From contig OX638132.1 in the NCBI GenBank assembly GCA_951804985.1, forward strand, positions 7,545,529 to 7,609,528: 64,000 bases of DNA, given 5' to 3'. Under the pieces are notes generated by a model that saw nothing but the letters and a program-made list of their open reading frames with translations, had not been told where the DNA came from and made no database searches. Within the stretch, counting starts at the first letter, position 1. Each line of letters starts with the position of its first letter. Positions 58,299 through 64,000 of the stretch are shown here, piece after piece. The stretch is from Dryomyza anilis. Taxonomy: Eukaryota; Arthropoda; Insecta; Diptera; Dryomyzidae. The position numbers were made by a program, and so were the translations under genes.

Positions 58299-59373
58299 TA
58301 GGGTTGCAATATCGTCACAAAGAACATCGATGTTTATTTTTTTCGTAGTTTCAAATATAAACATCAGTGGCAAAAAACATGTTTGTCTTTTTTTTAATGA
58401 AACTACTAAAAAAAAAATTATAATGTACACATATATGTGCATTTACTAGGTTTTAAAGGAAAATTTAACATTTTAGGAAAAATTAAAAAAATATTTATAT
58501 TCGCATCGCTGTAAATCTTTCTTAATGTTTTTCTTGAAACTGACTCAATGGTGCATCAAACACAGATAACGATCGGCACTTCAGATACGCCATATTTGAG
58601 TTAATGGATTCAGGAATTGCATTTATATAATTATATGATTTATATAGTACTTAACAGTAAAATAATAATAATAGTTTGGCACTACAGGTCTATAAGAACT
58701 TAGGCCGAGTTCTCTCACCATTTTGAGCTGTGCGTGTTATATTTGTTCTCAATGTGGTGGGACCTACAGTTTATTGCCGAATCCGAACGGCGGGTGAGGG
58801 CTTTTCATAGGCAATGTTTTACTCTCGTAGGTTTGCCATTTACTGCCAAGAGGTAGCGTGGTATAGAAAAATGTTTCTATGAAAAGATGTTGTTAGCCCA
58901 GTCCAGGCTTGAACCGGGGACCTTTCGGCTCGCAGTCCAATGCACTAACCACTGATTTACCGCGGCTATTGTTAATACTCTTAATACCAAGTTTAACCTC
59001 TTTTGCTCATTTCGTTCTATTATTTTCGTGATTTCAAAGGTCACACTTTTGACTTGACTGTGGAAATTTTGAGAAATTTAGTAGTCCAATATATACTATA
59101 CTCTTTTGAACAAAATTTGATATTTTGGTTTTGAATAAGATAATGACGTAATTTTCTTACTAATTACAACAAACAAAGTGTTCAAGTACTAGAATATTCT
59201 ATGACGAAAAAATCTAAAGTTAGAAATGGATAATACATTTTTATTGTTGAAAACCGAAAACATACATCGTAACATCGGTAAAAACTGACATCGATACATC
59301 GATGTTTAATTTATTCGATTCGGTGTCAAACATCGATGCTGCAGAAAACATCGATGTTGAGTTTGCAACCCTA
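58299..59373. mobile_element. hAT-like non-autonomous element with a nested SINE
   Basis: Ends are TAGGGTTGCAA and TTGCAACCCTA, fitting the hAT YARNG terminus. The 8-bp flanks AGTATGAC (58291-58298) and ATTATGAC (59374-59381) match at 7 of 8 positions, the target-duplication size of hAT elements. ACATCGATGT words lie near both ends (about 58323, and 59290-59355), as subterminal repeats usually do. SINE copy 3 interrupts the middle. No transposase is encoded. Confidence 0.75.
58670..58975 (-). mobile_element. tRNA-derived SINE, copy 3, nested in the hAT-like element
   Basis: Minus-strand copy of the family at 42191-42492. The head at the right reads, in reverse, CCGCGGTAAATCAGTGGTTA, with the A box damaged (TAAATCAGTGG). 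The left side has the TAATAATAATAG tail. The B box region and the body are well preserved. The target duplication is not clear. Confidence 0.88.
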
Positions 59374-59704
59374 ATTATGACGAAAAAAAAATCAAAAACA
59401 AAAGAAAATTGATGACAATCGAGTTCTTTTTAACGAAAAAATCAAAATAAAAAGGAAATTGAGTCGTTGAGGTTTTGGATAAATGATTTTTGTTTAGTTT
59501 AATAAACTTTAAAATTACTTAAACGCGGAAACAATATCTATCTGTACCCCGTACCCTGGGTGTGGACCGACCCCCACCAACAATCGAAGTCGTAGTCCGG
59601 CCGGGCACAAGTCCACCGTCCCATTCTCGAAACAAAATAATTGCAAAAAATCAGCAAACAACACCAAAGTGGATATACAAACGAAACGCAATTGCAGCTC
59701 CGTG
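59374..59704 (+). other. 5' region of ARMH3
   Basis: Leader-like sequence before the ATG. A GTG-initiated frame extends 12 codons upstream of 59705 but there is no earlier in-frame ATG. No clear core promoter motif was recognised. Confidence 0.4.
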
Positions 59705-62154
59705 ATGACTTCCCGCAAACGTAGTGGTAGCGGCTCCTCGAAAAGGCCCAAGGAGAAAGTTGTTTATATCTATGAAATCTTCTTTCGTGGCGAGGATCCC
59801 ACCGCAGACAGTGCGGAATTTTGGAATGAATTTTTCTTGCTACAGCCCAATGTTGAGTCATTGGAGGCGGAGATAACAAAACTCACAGGCGAACAAATGC
59901 CGCTGGTCAAGGCAAATCTGAATTTAATTTTTCAGAAATGCATAGAAATTTTGAACACGGGTATGTGTGCTTGGGTGTGGCTGCGTGTGGGGGGTTGCCA
60001 GGACAATGTGTTTTTTGTTAATGTTTTTCTTACTTTTTATATGGCGGGCCGCAGATCATCCAAAACGACTATGCAACAGTCTGCAGACGTTGTGCTCTCT
60101 ATTCTATGCGATCTTCAAGAAATCAGCTTCCGACGTGAGCTTTGACATCCTAAATGAAATTTTTGGTTACGAACACATGGACAAATGGATGAAACAACTA
60201 ATGCAGCACTGCAGTCAACTGTTACTGGGTGCGCGCACTTTTTTTTGTTTGTTTTTGCCTAGCAATAAATTAAATTTAAAATTGCAGCAGGTGACGTCAC
60301 CGAAAATGCACGATTTATGTGCCTTAAACTGTTGCTAGTTTTGGTCACTGGCAGCGACAACGTCAGTCAAAATGTGCTACTCGAGTACCTCACAATGAAC
60401 TCACTTTTCGATGCTTTTGTGCGATTGCTCAGCGACCCAACGCTGCGCGCCCAGCACGGTCACGACATAGTTATTCTCATGACGATACTCGTCAACTATC
60501 GCAAGCATGAGACGGCGAATCCATATGTGGTGCAGTTGTCTATATTGGCAGATGAATTGGCGCTGAATGGGTAGCTGATACAAATGGGTTTAATGTTTTA
60601 ACCAAATATATTGTTTGTCTGTTCTGCATTGCAGTTATGGCCAGATGATCTCGCAGTCGCTAATTGATTTCTGTCGTCAGTACATGCAAAGTCTGTCCAC
60701 CAACGTGCAGTCCTCTTCATGGTTCTCCTCGCTGTCCAACATTGTGGGCAACATGTTCGTTTCAGACGAGGGCTGCGAACGTGTGCAGCAGATCAAGGCG
60801 AACAACGGACTGCTTTTGGCGCTGTATGAGGCAGTACATCTGAATCGCAATTTCATCACTACGCTGGCGCACACACAGGCCGAGTCCAGTGCGCCACCCT
60901 CGCCGAGCAATACCTTGAGTCTAACGCAACCGGTTCCTGATTTGGCGAATGCGCCCATTATTGACATAACGCAGTATCCAACAAATCTGCTGGTGGCTGT
61001 TTTTCAATATTGGTATTTATCAGAAAAAAACTAAATTTTTTAAATATCAAAGATCAAACTGCTCTTTTGTTATAGTTCCATTGTAATGCAGGACAATAAA
61101 AACGAGTCCAGCGTGGCCAACTTGAAATTGTGCTTCCTCATACTCACTTGCATCTCCGAGGATCAGTACGCCAACTCGATGATGCACGACAGTAATCTCA
61201 CCTTTAAAGTGATGCTGCATCGCGCGCAGATGCGCCACCGTAAGCTGCACGTTGATCGTGTGGGCAAATCGCAGCCACTGGCCGCCACGTTGCTGGATCT
61301 GTTGGTCGAGTTTATTATGTCGCATCTGATGAAAAAGTTTCCCATGGAGTTGTATCTGCTCTGCATCGGCATAATACACAGAATACTGTGCTATCAAAAG
61401 CGCTGCCGCGTGCGCCTCAATTATCCATGGAAAGAACTGTGGTCCGCGCTGATTGGACTGTTGCGTTTTCTTGTCAATCAGGAGCAGAATTTGGTGAAAA
61501 AGTGCAACATCTTCCATTTGTCGCTGCAGGTGAATATTAGACACTTAAATGTCGACATGAAAAATAAATCAAATCCTTTTAGGTGGTCAACATCTTTAAT
61601 TTGTTCATCACATACGGGGACACATTTCTGGCCACAACCAATAGCTATGACGAACTCTATTATGAGCTGAATCGCGAGGAGAAAGTATTCTCTGAAATTC
61701 ATGCAATGGGTAGGTTTTATGGAATTTAATATAAAAGACTTTTAAGCATTCTTGAATTGTTTCAGTGCTGCGCTACACTACCATGCCGGACTGTGAGCAC
61801 AAGGATGATGTAATTAAGCTACTCAATGCGCTGGTTAATATCTTGGCGATTGTCAAACATTTTCAAAACAAAATCAAGGAATGGCTCACCGAACAGGGTC
61901 TGTCCACACCTACCGAGGAACAAATACTCGATGTGGTTCGCAAGAATTATGACCTCACATTGAAGCTGCAGGATTCGCTCGATCATTACGAGCGCTATGC
62001 GGAGGCGCCACGTCATTCGGCCTTCTTCCAGACGATGGTGCGCGACGTGGTCATCGACACACGCAAGCATATCTATGGTTACGTCAAGGAAGCCGTCTCT
62101 GCCATACCTGAGCAGGAGGTGATGATGTCCTCAACCACATCGTCGACCACCTAA
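59705..62154 (+). CDS. ARMH3: ARMH3 (C10orf76) orthologue, armadillo-like helical Golgi protein
   Basis: Seven exons: 59705-59960, 60055-60228, 60291-60570, 60635-61012, 61076-61529, 61583-61709 and 61766-62154. They give 685 residues, essentially the length of human ARMH3. All introns are 53-94 nt with GT-AG ends. After a basic N-terminus ([16 protein letters not shown]) the protein is all-helical, with recognisable ARMH3 blocks: [34 protein letters not shown], a conserved [16 protein letters not shown] segment, and the C-terminal DUF1741-type region with [11 protein letters not shown]. In the known system ARMH3 binds PI4KB and the Arf activator GBF1 and supports PI4P production at the Golgi. 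The last residues are Ser/Thr-rich. The identity rests on recognised family blocks and length; no alignment was run. Confidence 0.9.
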
Positions 62155-62669
62155 ATTGAGTTGTTTGCATTCCAAGTGCATGCTGCCTAGCTAAGCATAT
62201 TATGACTGTACTCATTTGTAACTTTAAATAATGCTTACATATTTTTTTGAAGTTTCTAATTATTTTTTAATTTCCTTAAATAACTATTTTAAAATATAGC
62301 TTAAATTCATCTGCTCGATTTCTTAGTTTTTGTTAGAACATCTAAAGAGAAATAATTCTTATATTCTAAAATTTTAAATAAACATTTTTACATGTTTCCA
62401 CAAAAGATACCTTCTATGTATGAAAATTATATTGATAATAAAAATATATCTATTCATATTAAATCTAAAATATTGTAACATAATTGCATAATGTGCGAAA
62501 CACTTCTAAAATCAAAACATAAATTGTATGAGAAAAAGTCGAATGTGACTGAAATGTAATATTTGTCTAATTTATTATCAAAAAAAGATTAAATAAAGCT
62601 ATTTTTATTATTATATATCATTATAGTCTCTGTATTGAGGGTTTATATCAGAAATTCCCGTAAGGTTAG
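62155..62669 (+). other. 3' region of ARMH3
   Basis: No gene. AATAAA at 62377-62382, about 220 nt after the stop, is a candidate polyadenylation signal. Others occur in AT-rich runs further on. Confidence 0.45.
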
Positions 62670-63058
62670 CAGTGATGGAAACTAAACTAAAACCCATATC
62701 CGTTTGAAACCGTTAAATTTTTAAACCGAAACTTTTGTTATTCGAATATCTGAAATAAACCGATATTCAAAATCTATATAAACAGTATCAGTTTTATACC
62801 GGTTAAAACTGCATGTTTATTTATAAAAGTATGAACAAATTTGATAATTATTTTATAATTCCTTATTTGAAAAAAATCGGCTTTTTCTTCGTATATTCAA
62901 ATATGTATAACAGCTAACTTAGGGATAAAACATCCAAGTAGAAACGTAAACGGCAACTTGGAACCGATATACCGAAATCGTTCTGATATACATAAAACTT
63001 AAAATCTTAACCGAAATGAAGGAAATCGAAAAAGTTATTCGTTTCGGTTTCAACACTG
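62670..63058. mobile_element. possible hAT-like remnant with CAGTG ends
   Basis: The left end reads CAGTGATGGAAACTAAACT and the right end, in reverse, CAGTGTTGAAACCGAAACG. The interior is filled with AAACCGATA/CGGTTT words. CAGTG ends fit hAT elements, but the flanking 8-mers do not match, so this is tentative. Confidence 0.4.
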
Positions 63059-64000
63059 CAACTAGAGATGGGCGCGTGCTAGTTGTTGTCGTGGCCGTGC
63101 ATGTCCGTGCCTCCAAAATCAGACCCAATAAAGATTTTTTTATAGTTATTACCATGATACACTGATAAGTTACTACCACAATTTAAAAAAAAACATTACT
63201 TCAGCAAATAAAAATTCCGTGGTAATTTAACCTTTTCTTAAAAATCTGTTTAGATTTAGTTTTACTTATGGATTTAAGAGAATAAAACAGCATCGAACAT
63301 AATTTTTGAATTATTTATTACCCTTTAGAATATCGGTTGCGGTTCCAAGATTTTTGTGATTCTGGTTTCGATTCCGGTTCCCACCAAAAAATTAAATGGG
63401 ATTCCGGTTCCATAATTTTTTTTAATAACGGTTCCGATTCCGCTTCTTTGCCTTCCCTGAAAGGTAATATAATATCTGTTCCATTTCTGATTCCAAAATT
63501 TTTTAAATAGCGGTGCTGATTCCCGTTCCGGTTCCATACATTTTTAATAACGATTCCGGTTCTAAAAATCTAAACGGTTCCGGTATTATTTTTCACGTTT
63601 CGCCTGTTTTTTCATGTTTTTCCGTGCTTTTTTCATGTTTCGTTATGTTTTTCCGTGTTTTGTCGTGTCTTTTAAATTCCGTGCTTTATCGTGCGTGCCT
63701 ACAAATTTAGACGTCGTGCTACTTCCAACCCTCCCCTTAATATGGGCGCTGTGAATATTGCGGTGTCAATGTGATCAGTGCTTAGGTTATTTATAACGTT
63801 GTAAGACATACTTCACTCTGGCTGACTTACACTACATATATTCGACCTAAAATGGAAAACAATTCGCACATTTGGGCAGGCGCCTTCCTCAAAATGGTCT
63901 TTGGAGTTTCTATAAAGTACTAACTGGACCCGTGCCCGACTCGTGCAAAGATTTTGTGAATGCATATGGAGCAATTTTATTAATATAGTAAACAAAACAA
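63059..64000. repeat. dispersed repeat remnant and degenerate GGTTCC repeat
   Basis: 63060-63240 is the inverted relative of 315-545. From about 63330 to 63600 the words GATTCCGGTTCC and GCGGTTCC recur at irregular spacing, separated by T-rich runs, and then give way to TTTTTCCGTGTTT/CATGTTT words up to about 63690. The remainder to the window end shows no gene. Confidence 0.6.

Noticed and set aside
59669..59704. A 12-residue longer start for ARMH3
   Set aside because: The first codon would be GTG. The first ATG at 59705 gives the expected family length.

Overview
The window is eukaryotic nuclear DNA from a fly, most likely a brachyceran dipteran. Evidence: AT-rich intergenic DNA, introns as short as 51-67 nt, nine genes whose best-known relatives are Drosophila/animal proteins (Pygopus, Pelle, Taf7, IscU, riboflavin kinase and others), and GTCY-microsatellite interspersed elements of the mini-me/DINE-1 type known from Diptera. 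I cannot name the species. All gene models were spliced by hand from the sequence.

Layout. 1-9060: gene-free, AT-rich DNA with a tRNA-derived SINE, a 96-bp triple repeat and a 21-bp minisatellite. 9061-20398: one uninterrupted satellite array, about 55 units of 205 bp, with two 67-bp subrepeats inside each unit and higher-order repeats of 3 units (615 bp) and 7 units (1470 bp). 20399-27300: gene-free DNA with small transposon remnants and a mini-me-like element. 27300-31850: pygopus (+), including its 5' untranslated exons and a PHD finger split by a 67-bp intron.

32395-39808: a tubulin polyglutamylase of the TTLL6/13 type (-), six coding exons, with inverted copies of one transposon in two of its introns. 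40125-41725: pelle (-), the Toll-pathway kinase. 43884-44611: riboflavin kinase (+), convergent with Taf7 (-, 44784-46175). 46296-50043: a transposon cluster holding a PIF/Harbinger-like MITE and three copies of a TA-flanked element, two of them head to head. 50091-51648: short-chain dehydrogenase (+). 52773-53407: IscU iron-sulfur scaffold (+). 54607-55030: secreted Kazal-type inhibitor (-). 57560-59373: a second mini-me-like element, then a hAT-like element with a SINE nested inside. 59705-62154: the ARMH3 (C10orf76) orthologue (+), seven exons. 62155-64000: repeat remnants.

The genes are unrelated housekeeping and signalling genes, not a pathway cluster. Pygopus (Wnt) and Pelle (Toll) are signalling proteins, Taf7 is general transcription machinery, riboflavin kinase and IscU make cofactors, and ARMH3 acts at the Golgi. 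I found no prokaryotic-type system, no CRISPR array and no functional tRNA or rRNA gene. The most unusual content is the satellite with its nested periodicities, and the way transposons are arranged in and around the genes.
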